A stretch of 64,000 bases of DNA from Arcobacter sp. FWKO B. GTDB lineage: Bacteria > Campylobacterota > Campylobacteria > Campylobacterales > Arcobacteraceae. Where the stretch lies: the NCBI RefSeq assembly GCF_014844135.1, contig NZ_CP041403.1:186001-250000 (forward strand). The letters are read 5' to 3'. Each line of letters opens with the position of its first letter. Position 1 is the first letter of the stretch. The position numbers and the translations under genes were made by a program. The notes beneath the pieces were generated by a model. That model was not told where the DNA came from. It ran no database searches and was given only the letters and a program-made list of their open reading frames with translations. Of this stretch, positions 36,043 to 46,649 are shown in pieces.

Positions 36043-38217
36043 TTATAAATTTGCTAAACTTAGTTCTATTCTATCTTTTTTTACGCTTAAAATCTTAATT
36101 TCTACCATATCTCCTACATTAAATAAGTCACTAACTTTATTTAATCTTTGATTAGACATCTTAGATATATGAAGTAATCCTTCTCCACCTTTTGGTAAAG
36201 ATACAAATGCTCCAAAATCTACTATTCTTTCAATCTTAGCTTCAAATACTTCATCAAGCTTATATAATTTTTCAAAATCTAATGGCTGGTTAGATTTTTT
36301 TTGAGTATTATTTGTTATGTTAATAATATGATCTTTAGCTTTAAGTATTTGTTCTTTATTTTCACCACTAATTTTTACACTTCCACTATCTCTGTCTAAA
36401 TCAATAGATACATTAAAGTTTTCTATTATTTCTTTAATTGTTTGTCCAGCTTTTCCAATAACAGCAAATATTTTAGATGGATCTATCAAAAATTGCTCTA
36501 TCATTGGTAATGCTTCACTCGGCTTTATCTCTTTAGAAGCATCTTCCATAATATTTAAAATATGCATTCTACCCTCTTTTGCTTGCTGTAGAGCTTCATC
36601 CAATACACTTATTTCAATTCCACCTAGTTTTATATCCATTTGCAATGCAGTAATTCCATTTTTTGTACCTGCAACTTTAAAGTCCATATCTCCATCATGA
36701 TCTTCGAGCCCCATAATATCAGTCAATATTGAATACTTATTATCTTCAGTTACAAGACCCATTGCAACACCAGCAACAAGATTACTTATTTCAATGCCAG
36801 CAGCCTTTAATGCTAAAGAACCACCACAAACAGTTGCCATTGATGAACTACCATTTGATTCTAAAATTTCAGAAACAAGTCTTATAGTATCTGTAAAATC
36901 TTTACTTATTGTACTTTCAAGTGCCTTTTTTGCCAAGTTTCCATGACCTAATTCTCTTCTTCCTACACCAAATATTGGTTTTGCCTCACCTACACTAAAA
37001 CCTGGAAAATTATAATGAACCATAAATCTTTCAACTTCAGTTGATTTTTCTGTAAGAGTTTCAAACATTTGTCCATCTTTTGGTCCACCAAGTGTACCTA
37101 CAACTAAAGCTTGAGTTTCTCCCCTCGTAAACAAACAACTACTGTGAGCTGATGGTAATATATTTGTTTCAATACAAATTGGTCTTACTTCCTTAAGCCC
37201 TCTTCCATCTGCTCTTACTTTTTCATCTAATATCATACTTCTAACAATTTCTTTTTTAACAATACTTACAGCTTCATAAACCTCTTTTGAATCAAATTCA
37301 TTCTCACATATAAAGCTATCTTGTGAAACTTTTTTTGCAAGTTCTTTCAACTCAGATGCTCTTTCACTTTTTGCAAGTTTACTTATAGCTTCTTTAATTT
37401 CATTTTTATAGATTGTTCTTACATATTCTATTAACTTTATATCAACACTAAATTCAACTAATTCAACTTGTGCTGTAGGTTTTTTATATAAAGATAAACC
37501 ACTTATATATGTTGAAGTTGCTTCTTGTATTGCATTTTGAGCTGCTTGAATTATCTCTACAAGTTCTTTTTCTTCTACTTCGTTTGCATTATGTACTGTT
37601 GTAAAAGTATCAACGCCACTTTCAAGAACTTCAGTTGAAGATATACTTTTCATCTCAATCATCAAAAGTTCATTTTGAGTTCCAGCTACATACAAATCAA
37701 TACTAGACTCTTTTAACATACTTGTAGATGGATTTATTACTATCTCACCATTTATTTTACCTATTCTTACACCACAAACTGACTTATCAACTGGAATATT
37801 TGAAACATATAATGCTGCACTAGCGGCATTTAAAGCAATAACTTGTAAATCAACTTCCTTATCAGCACTTAAAACCATCACTGTAATTGTTGTTGGATAT
37901 ACATATCCACTTGGAAATAATGGTCTTAAGCTTCTATCTATTATTCTAGAAGTTAATGTTTCAAAATCACTAGGTTTTCCTTCTCTTTTTACAAACCCTC
38001 CAGGAAGCTTTGAAGATGCATATGTTTTTTCAATATACTGAACTGTTAATGGAGTAAAATCTTCACTTACAGGATTATCAAACTCACTTACAACAGTTGC
38101 TAGCACAACAGCTTTCCCAACTTTTAACATTACTGAACCATTTGCTTGTTTTGCTACATAATTTAATGTATATATTTCTTTTTGATTATTAACTTCAAAT
38201 TCACAAACTACTGACAT
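36043..38217 (-). CDS. pnp: Polyribonucleotide nucleotidyltransferase (PNPase)
   Basis: Phosphorolytic 3'-5' exoribonuclease, central to mRNA decay. There are two RNase PH domains (SVMLKVGKAVVLATVV and FTRGETQALVVGTLG), linked by a helical domain. KH (FAVIGKAGQTIKEIIENFNV, about residues 580-640) and S1 (FEAKIERIVDFGAFVSLPKGGEGLLHIS, about 655-720) domains follow. Length of 724 residues is normal. It is last in the purD-RDD-lptD-phosphoribosyltransferase-pnp run, only 2 bases after the preceding gene. Confidence 0.97.
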   Translation of the reverse strand: MSVVCEFEVNNQKEIYTLNYVAKQANGSVMLKVGKAVVLATVVSEFDNPVSEDFTPLTVQYIEKTYASSKLPGGFVKREGKPSDFETLTSRIIDRSLRPLFPSGYVYPTTITVMVLSADKEVDLQVIALNAASAALYVSNIPVDKSVCGVRIGKINGEIVINPSTSMLKESSIDLYVAGTQNELLMIEMKSISSTEVLESGVDTFTTVHNANEVEEKELVEIIQAAQNAIQEATSTYISGLSLYKKPTAQVELVEFSVDIKLIEYVRTIYKNEIKEAISKLAKSERASELKELAKKVSQDSFICENEFDSKEVYEAVSIVKKEIVRSMILDEKVRADGRGLKEVRPICIETNILPSAHSSCLFTRGETQALVVGTLGGPKDGQMFETLTEKSTEVERFMVHYNFPGFSVGEAKPIFGVGRRELGHGNLAKKALESTISKDFTDTIRLVSEILESNGSSSMATVCGGSLALKAAGIEISNLVAGVAMGLVTEDNKYSILTDIMGLEDHDGDMDFKVAGTKNGITALQMDIKLGGIEISVLDEALQQAKEGRMHILNIMEDASKEIKPSEALPMIEQFLIDPSKIFAVIGKAGQTIKEIIENFNVSIDLDRDSGSVKISGENKEQILKAKDHIINITNNTQKKSNQPLDFEKLYKLDEVFEAKIERIVDFGAFVSLPKGGEGLLHISKMSNQRLNKVSDLFNVGDMVEIKILSVKKDRIELSLANL

Positions 38218-38219
38218 TA

Positions 38220-38864
38220 TTATCCTTTTAAATATGTTTCTATTTTATTCATCTCAATAAACTCTAAATTTTTATAATAAAAATCTATTGATACAAAATG
38301 ATTTATAGCTTTATAGTAGTATAAATCATCTGCTATTGATTCCAAGTCACCAACTGTTGCACTTGGAATAACTGGTGTTGCAACCGATACTGACTTAGCA
38401 CCTAACTTTATGGCTGTCTTAATACAAGCCATCATTGTAAGTCCAGTATTTAAGCCTTCATCCACAAGTAAAACATTTTGTTCATACAAATTACTAAGTG
38501 GTCTATCTCTATATTTCCTTATTGTTGGAACCAATATCTTTTCAAATCTTTCTTTTGCTTTTATAAAAATAGTCTCTAAATTGATATCAAAAGACCTAAC
38601 CAACTCTTCATGTATCACAACTTCTTCTTTTTCCGTTACAATTGCTATCTCACATTCACCATTGTGTGGTGCCATTACTTTTTCTGTAAACATATAATCT
38701 ATATGTGCACCAATTTTATGTGCTATCTCTTTTGCTATTGGTAAACCACCAGTTGAAGTAGCGATAACTATCCAATTTTCTAATCTCATACTTTCAATTG
38801 GTAATACTTTCATTAGATATAAACTTGCTTCCAATCTATCTTCAAAAATATTTTTATTTTCCAT
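38220..38864 (-). CDS. Phosphoribosyltransferase-family protein
   Basis: A 214-residue protein with a type I PRTase fold. The PRPP loop is NVLLVDEGLNTGLTMM (about residues 128-143), and TSTGGLPIAKEIAHKI is a typical N-terminal loop. It resembles erythromycin-esterase-linked or ComF-like PRTases, but the base specificity cannot be told. The position between lptD and pnp is recurrent in Campylobacterota. It lies 19 bases after lptD. Confidence 0.85.
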   Translation of the reverse strand: MENKNIFEDRLEASLYLMKVLPIESMRLENWIVIATSTGGLPIAKEIAHKIGAHIDYMFTEKVMAPHNGECEIAIVTEKEEVVIHEELVRSFDINLETIFIKAKERFEKILVPTIRKYRDRPLSNLYEQNVLLVDEGLNTGLTMMACIKTAIKLGAKSVSVATPVIPSATVGDLESIADDLYYYKAINHFVSIDFYYKNLEFIEMNKIETYLKG

Positions 38865-38883
38865 TATCGCCTACTTAACTTCT

Positions 38884-40989
38884 TTATTGATTTGTTCTAG
38901 ACTTAGTAAATTGCTGTTGAATGCCACCTATTGGTCTAAGTTCTATATTTAGATAAACAACATCTTGTCTTATTGCTTTATTATCTACTGTTGAAGCTGC
39001 AACTAGCTCATCAGCAAATTTTAAATGTAAAAACCAGCAACCTTTATCTATTGTCAATCTATACTCTTTTCTATTAACTACTTTGTCTAGTATATTATAA
39101 TTTTCTTTATAAGACAATTTATAGTACTTCCAAAAACCAAAACCAGCCTCATAAATAATTGATTCTGAACTATCTTTTTGAGAATTTGGAGTTTTTTTAG
39201 TCCAATAATGAGTAGTATTAAAAAAATAATCACTATACTTTAAACCAAATGTTGTAGCAGCCTCTACGAGTTGATTATCATCATGATTATAAAATAGTCT
39301 ATTTGATATAGAACCATATTTATGATAATAAGTAATCTCATTTTCCAAATCACCAAGTTTTGTTCTACCATCACTATTATATAATACAGCTTGTCTGATT
39401 TTGTGATTTAATATTAAAGTCGCAAAATCTCTACTATAAAATGACTGACTTAACCAAAAAGATAAGTTTTTATTTGTCTCCGTAATAGGAAAAGGCTTTA
39501 AAACTCCATCATTATTAGTTGTTTTATATATATCACCTTTGATATCTGCATTATTTGGTATATATAGTTTACTTCCTAAATTTATAGTATGTAAAAAACT
39601 ATCATATGGCTTTATTAAATTTGTTGAAGCTGAGATAGAGTGCCTTAACTGAAAATATTGTGCATCTTTATATTCTTTTGTAAGGTTATTTTTATCATAA
39701 TCTAAATGAGTAAAATACAACTCTTCTTGTAATGATATATTCAAATAATCATCAAATAAGCTAAAACCATAAAAAAATGGCAAACTAACATTAGTTTCTT
39801 TTACCTGTAAACCTTTTTTTCTTGTATAGTTAGTAAAAGATGTATCAGCTGAATACAATAGATTTTGAGTAATTAGAGGTGTTGAAAACTTATGATAATG
39901 TAATGTTGGCAATTTTTGTATAGTTTCATCATTAGAATCAGCTGATGTATCTTTATAATATCTTAGATATGTTCCAAAATAATCATCATTTGTTTTATAA
40001 AAATAGTTTATTTTAGATTCCACATTGCTAGCATATGATTTTTCACCAGCTCTATCTGACAAATTTTTATATTCTATATCTCTTAAAAGCTCAATATCAG
40101 CATAAAAACCATCTTCATCATCTTGTGTTGCAAATAATTTACTTCTTTCATAATTTATATTAAGACCATAATGCTCTTTATTTTTTAGTTCATGCTTTGT
40201 TCTATATTCTTTATTTTCGCTAAAATAACCATAGCTTACTTTTAACATAGAATTAGGACTATCTGCATATCTAAAGTATGTATAAAGTCCAACACCCCTT
40301 TTTGCACGATACTGAGGTACTAACTCCAAATCCCAATCATCAGCAGGTGCAATAAAATATGGCTGTATATATTGAAACCCTTCATCACTAGAATATCCTA
40401 TTGTTGGAACCAAAAGTCCAGTATGTCTGTTTGTGTTTGTATAAAATGCAAAGTATGGAAGATATAAAACTGGTACACTTTTTATATAAAGTCTGTTGTT
40501 AAAAGTTTGTAACCAGCTATATTCATCATAATGAGCACCACTTGAAAACCTAATACTCCAGTCTGGATTATTACAGTCACAACTTGACATATATGAGTCT
40601 TGAAAAAAAACATCATTTTCTTTAGATGAAACTTCAGCAGATTCAATCCACAAATTGTTTTCATACATCATAAAAACAACTTCTTGATTTGATGATACTT
40701 CAAATTCTATAAAAGCGTAGTCACTAATTGAGAGATTTTTATTATCTTTTAAAATATTTACATTGTCGTATAGCTGAACTACATTTGTTTGCTTGTTATA
40801 TATTACTTTTTGTGCAGTAATATAATAAGTAGGTGAAAACATAATTACTTCACCAGTTGCAGTTATAACTTCATTATCATAAACTAAATTTTTTGCTACA
40901 ATTTGAAATTGCTCTTTTGTTTCATTCAAATTAGATGCAGCAAAACTAATTCCAATAGCTGTAATTATAAGTAAAAGTATTTTATGCAT
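38884..40989 (-). CDS. lptD: LPS-assembly protein LptD
   Basis: Outer-membrane beta-barrel that inserts LPS with LptE, 701 residues. A signal peptide (MHKILLLIITAIGISFA) is followed by the jellyroll OstA-like domain (about 25-130, FQIVAKNLVYDNEVITATGE) and a large barrel with alternating aromatic residues. A single Cys pair (SCDCNNPDW, about 140) may form the maturation disulfide. The ATG overlaps the RDD gene end by 8 bases. The signature IQPYFIAPADDWDLELVPQYRAKRG and YSSDEGFQYIQPYF are typical of LptD. Confidence 0.93.
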   Translation of the reverse strand: MHKILLLIITAIGISFAASNLNETKEQFQIVAKNLVYDNEVITATGEVIMFSPTYYITAQKVIYNKQTNVVQLYDNVNILKDNKNLSISDYAFIEFEVSSNQEVVFMMYENNLWIESAEVSSKENDVFFQDSYMSSCDCNNPDWSIRFSSGAHYDEYSWLQTFNNRLYIKSVPVLYLPYFAFYTNTNRHTGLLVPTIGYSSDEGFQYIQPYFIAPADDWDLELVPQYRAKRGVGLYTYFRYADSPNSMLKVSYGYFSENKEYRTKHELKNKEHYGLNINYERSKLFATQDDEDGFYADIELLRDIEYKNLSDRAGEKSYASNVESKINYFYKTNDDYFGTYLRYYKDTSADSNDETIQKLPTLHYHKFSTPLITQNLLYSADTSFTNYTRKKGLQVKETNVSLPFFYGFSLFDDYLNISLQEELYFTHLDYDKNNLTKEYKDAQYFQLRHSISASTNLIKPYDSFLHTINLGSKLYIPNNADIKGDIYKTTNNDGVLKPFPITETNKNLSFWLSQSFYSRDFATLILNHKIRQAVLYNSDGRTKLGDLENEITYYHKYGSISNRLFYNHDDNQLVEAATTFGLKYSDYFFNTTHYWTKKTPNSQKDSSESIIYEAGFGFWKYYKLSYKENYNILDKVVNRKEYRLTIDKGCWFLHLKFADELVAASTVDNKAIRQDVVYLNIELRPIGGIQQQFTKSRTNQ

Positions 40990-41434
40990 TAACTACCAAA
41001 GTTTTACCAAGTTTATCTTGAAAAGTTTGTCTACCATCATTAAAAAAAGCGTATATAAAACCTAAATAAAAAAACATTTCACTTAAAATTCTTGTAAAAG
41101 ACCTTACCAAAGCATTTATAAAACCAACTTTTCCAAAATCATCATAGTCAATTACTTTAATTTTAGCAACATATTTACCAATAGTAGCACCATAATACCA
41201 TACAAAAAAAGTATGATACACTATTTTTAACAAAATTATTGGAACTAGGTAACTATTTATAACTGCCATAACAGCAACAAAATCATCACCTTGGGCAACA
41301 ATATTATCCCAAAATATAAGTGCAATTATAAAAGTAACTAAAAGATCATCAATTATAAAAGCTTTAATTCTAGCACCAAATGATGCTAATTCAAGATTAT
41401 TTGAATCATTTTGATTATTGCTTTGCTCAATCAT
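40982..41434 (-). CDS. RDD-family membrane protein
   Basis: A 150-residue inner-membrane protein. After a soluble Asn/Gln-rich N-terminus it has GARIKAFIIDDLLVTFII, the Arg-Asp-Asp arrangement that names the family, then two further hydrophobic segments (about 60-95 and 125-140). The RDD function is transport- or stress-related in some bacteria but unknown here. The gene is between purD (3 bases) and lptD (8-base overlap). Confidence 0.88.
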   Translation of the reverse strand: MIEQSNNQNDSNNLELASFGARIKAFIIDDLLVTFIIALIFWDNIVAQGDDFVAVMAVINSYLVPIILLKIVYHTFFVWYYGATIGKYVAKIKVIDYDDFGKVGFINALVRSFTRILSEMFFYLGFIYAFFNDGRQTFQDKLGKTLVVNA

Positions 41435-41437
41435 ATA

Positions 41438-42703
41438 TTACCTCAAAGCTTGATATGCAATATCACTTCTAACCTTTTTACCAGCAAAATGAACTTGCCC
41501 ACAAAGCCCATATGCTCTATCTCTTGCTTCTTTTATGCTATCACCTATTCCAACACACACCATAACTCTTCCACCAGTTGCAAAAAGCTTATCATCATCT
41601 TTTGTAACTCCAGCATATGATATATGAGAGTTTTGTCTTAAATCATTATCTACTATTTCATCCACTATAATCTGGGCAGCTTCAGAGTTACTATAAGGAT
41701 AATTTTTACTAGCCATTACTACACCAACAGCAAATTTAGGTAAAAACTCTATTTTTAGATTTGATAAATCTTTTGTAGCACCTTTATAAAAAAGCTCACT
41801 TACTGGTGTTTTAAGAAGTGGCATAAGTATCTCACACTCTGGATCTCCAAATCTTACATTAAATTCTAATGTATATGGTTCACCTTTTACAACCATAACT
41901 CCAATAAACAAAACACCTTCAAAAGGAGCATTTTCTTTTTTCATACCATCAAGTGTAGGTCTTATTATTCTTTGTCTTACTTTTTCATATAGCTCTTCAT
42001 CCACCAAAGGTGTTGGGGCATATGCACCCATTCCGCCAGTATTTGGACCAGTATCTCCATCACCTACTCTTTTGTGATCTTGAGCTGCTGGAAGAAGTAT
42101 AAAATCATCACCATCACATATAGCAAACATAGAAAGCTCATATCCATCTAAAAACTCTTCTACTACTACCTTAAGTCCAGCATCACCAAATGAAGAACCA
42201 CTAAGCATATCCGAAACTGCATTTGTAGCTTCTTCGTAAGTTGAAGCAATAATTACACCTTTACCACCACATAATCCATCAGCCTTTACAACTATTGGAG
42301 GTGTTAAGGTATTGATAAATTTTCTTGCATCTTCTAGGCTATCAGTTTCAATAAATCTAGCTGTAGGTATATTATATTTTTTTAAGATATTTTTCATATA
42401 TACCTTTGAACCCTCAAGCCTTGCAGCATCTTTTGATGGCCCAAATATTACTAAATCATTAGCTTTAAAAATATCAACAACACCATCAGTCAAAGGAGCT
42501 TCAGGACCAACTATTGTTAAATCTATTGAGTTTTCTTTTGCCCAAAGTGCAAGTTCGTTATAATCTTTAATATTTATGTTTGAACCAAGTTGATCTGTAG
42601 CACCATTTCCAGGACAAAAATAAAGAGAGTGACTGTTTTCCTTAGAAATCGCAAGTCCTATAGAGTATTCTCTTCCACCATTTCCTAAAATCAAAATATT
42701 CAT
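41438..42703 (-). CDS. purD: Phosphoribosylamine-glycine ligase
   Basis: GARS, the second step of purine synthesis, joining glycine to phosphoribosylamine. Blocks seen are [12 protein letters not shown] at the N-terminus, ATP-grasp motifs ([33 protein letters not shown]), [17 protein letters not shown] and the [15 protein letters not shown] segment. The ATG at 42703 is preferred, with GGAGAAATTA directly before it; the ATG at 42715 would add four residues and lacks that site. It heads the five-gene run ending in pnp. A long AT-rich hairpin and the probable 6S RNA lie upstream. Confidence 0.96.
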   Translation of the reverse strand: MNILILGNGGREYSIGLAISKENSHSLYFCPGNGATDQLGSNINIKDYNELALWAKENSIDLTIVGPEAPLTDGVVDIFKANDLVIFGPSKDAARLEGSKVYMKNILKKYNIPTARFIETDSLEDARKFINTLTPPIVVKADGLCGGKGVIIASTYEEATNAVSDMLSGSSFGDAGLKVVVEEFLDGYELSMFAICDGDDFILLPAAQDHKRVGDGDTGPNTGGMGAYAPTPLVDEELYEKVRQRIIRPTLDGMKKENAPFEGVLFIGVMVVKGEPYTLEFNVRFGDPECEILMPLLKTPVSELFYKGATKDLSNLKIEFLPKFAVGVVMASKNYPYSNSEAAQIIVDEIVDNDLRQNSHISYAGVTKDDDKLFATGGRVMVCVGIGDSIKEARDRAYGLCGQVHFAGKKVRSDIAYQALR

Positions 42704-42718
42704 TAATTTCTCCATATA

Positions 42719-42800
42719 GTTTAACTAATAACTAATAATTCTAATTTTTGTTGCAAAGCAACTCAATAATTATTAACTATTAGTTATTAATTATTAATTA
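42719..42800 (-). repeat. Long AT-rich imperfect hairpin in the purD leader
   Basis: The gap holds a near-inverted repeat of ACTAATAACTAATAATT and AATTAATAACTAATAG segments, closed by a GTTGC-TTT-GCAAC core hairpin. It is very AT-rich. It may be an end structure for the 6S RNA or a leader for purD; no U-tract gives it a direction. Confidence 0.4.
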
Positions 42801-42804
42801 AATA

Positions 42805-42993
42805 TATTCCCAAGCAGGCGTTAACCACTAAAGTGGCCCTAAAAGCCAACAAATTGCAGATTGAGCATCCTTTAGGAACTGCTACAAGTGAGCGTTACAC
42901 ACCAGATGACTACGAAATCCACTAAAAATACAATTATCGGACCCTCAAAGTGTGGGAATCCCGCTTTGCCTAGGAAAATCTTATATTAAAATA
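42805..42993 (-). ncRNA. ssrS: Probable 6S RNA (SsrS)
   Basis: A non-coding block of about 185 bases stands out from the AT-rich flanks by its GC content. The two ends (TTCCTAGGC and GCCTGCTTGGGAA on the minus strand) form a terminal stem with two G-U pairs that exist only on the minus strand, so that strand is preferred. Inside are a CCACT-AGTGG hairpin on the 3' side and an apical hairpin AGCA-N-TCC/GGA-TGCT. This closing stem, a bubble with a small 3' hairpin and an apical stem fit 6S RNA, which binds and inhibits sigma-70 RNA polymerase. From memory, 6S lies next to purD in Campylobacterota. A TATAAT sits at 43001-43006. It is not tmRNA, SRP RNA or RNase P, whose signature motifs are absent. 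Confidence 0.62.
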
Positions 42994-43000
42994 TAATCTT

Positions 43001-43006
43001 ATTATA
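43001..43006 (-). promoter_or_regulatory. -10 element of the probable 6S RNA
   Basis: TATAAT on the minus strand, placing transcription start near 42993 just before the closing stem. Confidence 0.5.
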
Positions 43007-43013
43007 GCTAATT

Positions 43014-43646
43014 TTAAATTAATTTTGCTAAGTTTATAGAAGCTTCAATAGAAGTTTTGTGAGGTATTTTATAATTTATATTTTTTGGCAAATAAGAAGC
43101 AGTTGTTTTTCCTATACAAATAGCTTTAAAACTATCATCCCAATTGAAATTTTCAAAAAAACAATTTATTGCAGATGGAGAGGTAAATATGATGGTTGAA
43201 TTTTTCTCAATTTTTATATAGTTTGTTTTTTTACAAGTTGTTTCATAAGCAATAATAGAAGTTAAATCTATATTATTTGTTTTGAGAATTGATTCCAAAT
43301 TAGAAACCACCTCTTTTGCTCTAAAATAAACAACTTTTTTTTCTTTTAGTAAATCTATTAATTGTTTAGCAAACTCATTCCCATGACCATTTGTCCCAGT
43401 GTATGCAAGATTTGCATTGAGTGATTTTAAGTATGTGGCAGTTGGCTCTGATATACAATAAGATGGGATTTGCTTCCAATTAATTTTCGATTTTTCTAGT
43501 GCTTTAACACTATTTTTTGAGGTAAAAACTAAAGCATCTGCATCTGATAAGTCAATACCAATATCAAAGAAATTAATATCCAAAAGAGGTAGATTTTCTA
43601 CCCCTTCGTATATCTTGTCATTGTTTGTCAAAAATATTTTTGACAA
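43014..43646 (-). CDS. hemD: Uroporphyrinogen-III synthase
   Basis: Closes hydroxymethylbilane to uroporphyrinogen III in haem and corrin synthesis. The family is poorly conserved, but this 210-residue protein has the expected two-lobe pattern: ALVFTSKNSVKALEK early, VVYFRAKEVVSNLESILK and IIFTSPSAINCFFENF later, and AICIGKTTASYL. The gene follows guaA with a gap of 3 bases, so it is probably on the nadB-guaA transcript. Confidence 0.86.
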   Translation of the reverse strand: MSKIFLTNNDKIYEGVENLPLLDINFFDIGIDLSDADALVFTSKNSVKALEKSKINWKQIPSYCISEPTATYLKSLNANLAYTGTNGHGNEFAKQLIDLLKEKKVVYFRAKEVVSNLESILKTNNIDLTSIIAYETTCKKTNYIKIEKNSTIIFTSPSAINCFFENFNWDDSFKAICIGKTTASYLPKNINYKIPHKTSIEASINLAKLI

Positions 43647-43649
43647 CTT

Positions 43650-45185
43650 TTATTCCCATTCTATAGTAGCTGGTGGTTTAGAGCTAATATCATATACTAC
43701 TCTATTTATCCCATCAACTTCATTGATTATTCTTCTACTCATTTGTTCTAGTATTTCATGAGGAATATGGGCAAAAGTTGCTGTCATACCATCTGTTGCT
43801 TCAACTATTCTAATACAAGCTGTGTTGTCATAAGTTCTATTGTCACCCATTACACCAACGGATTTTACATTTAAAAGTACAGTAAATGCCTGCCATGTTT
43901 TATCATAATATCCACTTGCTCTTAGGACATCCAGCATAATAACATCAGCTGCTCTTAAAATCTCTAAATCATCTTTGTTTACTTCACCCATTATTCTTAT
44001 AGCAAGACCTGGTCCAGGGAATGGATGTCTGCCAATCATATCTTTTGGAAGACCAAGTTCAAGTCCTAAAATTCTAACTTCATCTTTAAATATCTCTCTT
44101 AAAGGCTCAATTAACTCAAAAGTCATCCAATCAGGAAGTCCACCAACATTATGGTGTGATTTTATAGTTTTACTAGGACCTTTTACAGCTACTGATTCTA
44201 TAACATCTGTATAAAGTGTACCTTGTGCTAGATATTTGATACCATCATGTTTTTTTGCTTCAGCATCAAATACTTCAATAAAAGTTTCACCTATAATTTT
44301 TCTTTTTCTCTCAGGGTCAGTAACACCTGCAAGTCTTGATAAGAAAAGTTCACTTGCATCAGCAGTTATAAGATTTACTCCCCTACTTTTGAACATAGCC
44401 TCAACCTGCTCTCTTTCGTTTGCACGAAGTAATCCATTATCAACAAAAACTGGAACTAATTGATCACCAATAGCTTCAGCCAAAAGTGCAGCCACAACAG
44501 AGCTATCAACTCCACCACTTACTCCACACAATACCTTATCTTTTCCAACTTTTGCTTGTATTTTTGCTATTTGTTCTTTTGCAAAACTTCCCATATTCCA
44601 TGTACTTTCACATCCACAAATATATTTTGCAAAATTTTTAAGAAGTTTTGAACCCTCTTGGCTATGGTAAACTTCTGGGTGAAATTGGAATGCAAAAATA
44701 TTTTTATCAATATTTGCTATAGCAGCATAAGGTGAGTTTTCACTAGTTGCAATTTTTTCAAATCCACTTGGAAGAACATCCACTCTATCACCATGACTCA
44801 TCCAAACAATTTGTCCATCTTGTGTATCTTTAAAAATTGGACTAACACCAACAAAACTAAGTTTTGCTTTTCCATACTCGTGATGATCAGCAGCGATAAC
44901 ACTTCCACCTAGCGTATGAGCAATTAATTGCATACCATAACAAATACCTAATATTGGCAATCCAAGATTAAATATTTCGCTACTTGGATGATAAGAATCT
45001 TGTGCATAAACTGAAGCTGGACCACCAGAAAGGATTATCCCTTTTGGAGTTCTTGCTTTTATTTGCTCTATGCTTTCGTTATAAGGTACTATTTCGCTAT
45101 AAACACCACTTTCTCTAAGTTTTCTTGCAATAAGCTGTGTATATTGTGATCCAAAATCCAAAACTAATATTGGTACATGATTCAT
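43650..45185 (-). CDS. guaA: GMP synthase (glutamine-hydrolysing)
   Basis: Converts XMP to GMP. The N-terminal class I glutamine amidotransferase (about 1-200) has the nucleophile Cys in LGICYGMQL and His/Glu in [10 protein letters not shown]. The ATP pyrophosphatase motif SGGVDSSV (about 225) and the C-terminal dimerisation domain ([27 protein letters not shown] at the end) follow. The length of 511 residues is normal. AAGGAAAA precedes the ATG; nadB ends 18 bases upstream. Confidence 0.98.
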   Translation of the reverse strand: MNHVPILVLDFGSQYTQLIARKLRESGVYSEIVPYNESIEQIKARTPKGIILSGGPASVYAQDSYHPSSEIFNLGLPILGICYGMQLIAHTLGGSVIAADHHEYGKAKLSFVGVSPIFKDTQDGQIVWMSHGDRVDVLPSGFEKIATSENSPYAAIANIDKNIFAFQFHPEVYHSQEGSKLLKNFAKYICGCESTWNMGSFAKEQIAKIQAKVGKDKVLCGVSGGVDSSVVAALLAEAIGDQLVPVFVDNGLLRANEREQVEAMFKSRGVNLITADASELFLSRLAGVTDPERKRKIIGETFIEVFDAEAKKHDGIKYLAQGTLYTDVIESVAVKGPSKTIKSHHNVGGLPDWMTFELIEPLREIFKDEVRILGLELGLPKDMIGRHPFPGPGLAIRIMGEVNKDDLEILRAADVIMLDVLRASGYYDKTWQAFTVLLNVKSVGVMGDNRTYDNTACIRIVEATDGMTATFAHIPHEILEQMSRRIINEVDGINRVVYDISSKPPATIEWE

Positions 45186-45203
45186 ATTTTTCCTTTATTT
45201 AAA

Positions 45204-46649
45204 TTAATCTTTAATATAATGAGCACCTAAGGACTCTTTTCTATTTAGTGCAGCCTCAAGTATAGCTTTTGCTGTTAAAAGCCTCAAATACAAAAGCCTA
45301 CCTATGTCCTGTGTCAAATACTCATTTACCTTTGTCAAAGCATACTCCAAACCACTATGCGTTCTTACTATTGCAGCATGTGTCCACATAAGCTCTCTTA
45401 GCTCATTTTTTATAGCTTTATCAGCTGGTTTTTGTAAAATATAGTGCTTAATCAAAGAGTTATACTGAGTAGGATCTATTTTAATATCATTATTTAAAGA
45501 ATCCATTACAGCAATTTTTGAAAAAACTAATCCCTCAAGCAATGAATTACTAGCCAATCTATTTGCACCATGAACTCCACTACAAGCAGCCTCACCTATT
45601 GCATACAAATTTTTCATCCCTTTTACTTTTGCATCAAGTGTAGTTTCTATACCACCCATAGCATAATGAAAAGCTGGAGATATAGGAACTCTTTCAAATG
45701 GTAATTCAAATCCAAGTTCTTTTAAATTTTTATATATATTTGGAAATCTCTTTTTAAAAAAATCTTTTTTAAAATTTTTAAACGATAAATAAACCTGTGA
45801 ACCTGTTTTTAATGCATAATCAAATATGGCACGACTTACCACATCTCTTGGGGCAAGCTCGCCATCACAATGGTAATCAAATAAAAATCTTCTTCCATCT
45901 TCATCTTCTATTTCAGCCCCTTCACCTCTTAGAGCCTCACTTAAAAGTGGTTTTCTTGCAAAATCAGTATATGTAAAAACTGTCGGATGAAACTGCATCA
46001 TTTCCATATCTTTTAATGCAAGTCCCTTTTCAGAACAAATTCCTTGAATATCACCTGATACAGTGGTTGAATTTGTGTGATATTTATAAATAGACCCAAT
46101 ACCACCACTTGCTATTATTGTATTATGTGCATAAACAACTCTTTGTTTTTCACCTGATCTTATAACTGCACCATAGCAAAGGTCATCTTGAACTAATAGA
46201 TCTATTACAACCGAATCAGTTACTACCTCATGTGGACATGTACCAAGAAGAAAAATATGTAGCATTCTCCCTGTTGCATCACCATCAGCATGTAATATTC
46301 TACTCCTTGAATGAGCTGCTTCTTTTGTAAAAGCAAGTTCACCAGCTTCATTTTTATCAAATTCAAACCCTTTTTCTATAAGGTCATGAATAGTCTCTAG
46401 AGAAATTTTACTAAGCTTTGTAACTGCTTCAATATCATTAAGCATAGCACCAGCTTCAATGGTATCTTTTATATGCATTGGTATATCGTTTTCATTTACA
46501 GCTGTTGCAACTCCACCTTGAGCCCAAAATGTATTACATTCCCAAGGAACTTTTTTGCATACCAATAAAACTTTTTTATTCTCAGGTATATAGCTTGCTG
46601 CACTAAGTCCAGCCACTCCAGTACCTATTATAATATAATCATATATCAT
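45204..46649 (-). CDS. nadB: L-aspartate oxidase
   Basis: First step of NAD synthesis, oxidising aspartate to iminoaspartate. The FAD-binding motif is IIGTGVAGLSAASY (about residues 7-20). THE WAQGGVATA block, the SRSRILHADGDATG segment, the MEMMQFHPT segment, the LLSEALRGEGA segment and the GVHGANRLASNSLLEGLV segment are all typical of NadB. The length of 481 residues is normal. A small lipoprotein gene ends just before its ATG. No nadA or nadC is in the window. Confidence 0.97.
   Translation of the reverse strand: MIYDYIIIGTGVAGLSAASYIPENKKVLLVCKKVPWECNTFWAQGGVATAVNENDIPMHIKDTIEAGAMLNDIEAVTKLSKISLETIHDLIEKGFEFDKNEAGELAFTKEAAHSRSRILHADGDATGRMLHIFLLGTCPHEVVTDSVVIDLLVQDDLCYGAVIRSGEKQRVVYAHNTIIASGGIGSIYKYHTNSTTVSGDIQGICSEKGLALKDMEMMQFHPTVFTYTDFARKPLLSEALRGEGAEIEDEDGRRFLFDYHCDGELAPRDVVSRAIFDYALKTGSQVYLSFKNFKKDFFKKRFPNIYKNLKELGFELPFERVPISPAFHYAMGGIETTLDAKVKGMKNLYAIGEAACSGVHGANRLASNSLLEGLVFSKIAVMDSLNNDIKIDPTQYNSLIKHYILQKPADKAIKNELRELMWTHAAIVRTHSGLEYALTKVNEYLTQDIGRLLYLRLLTAKAILEAALNRKESLGAHYIKD

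Noticed and set aside
42805-42993. tmRNA, SRP RNA or RNase P RNA
   Set aside because: No tag reading frame, no GGAA-type SRP apical loop and no GAGGAAAGUCC-type RNase P core; length fits 6S RNA.
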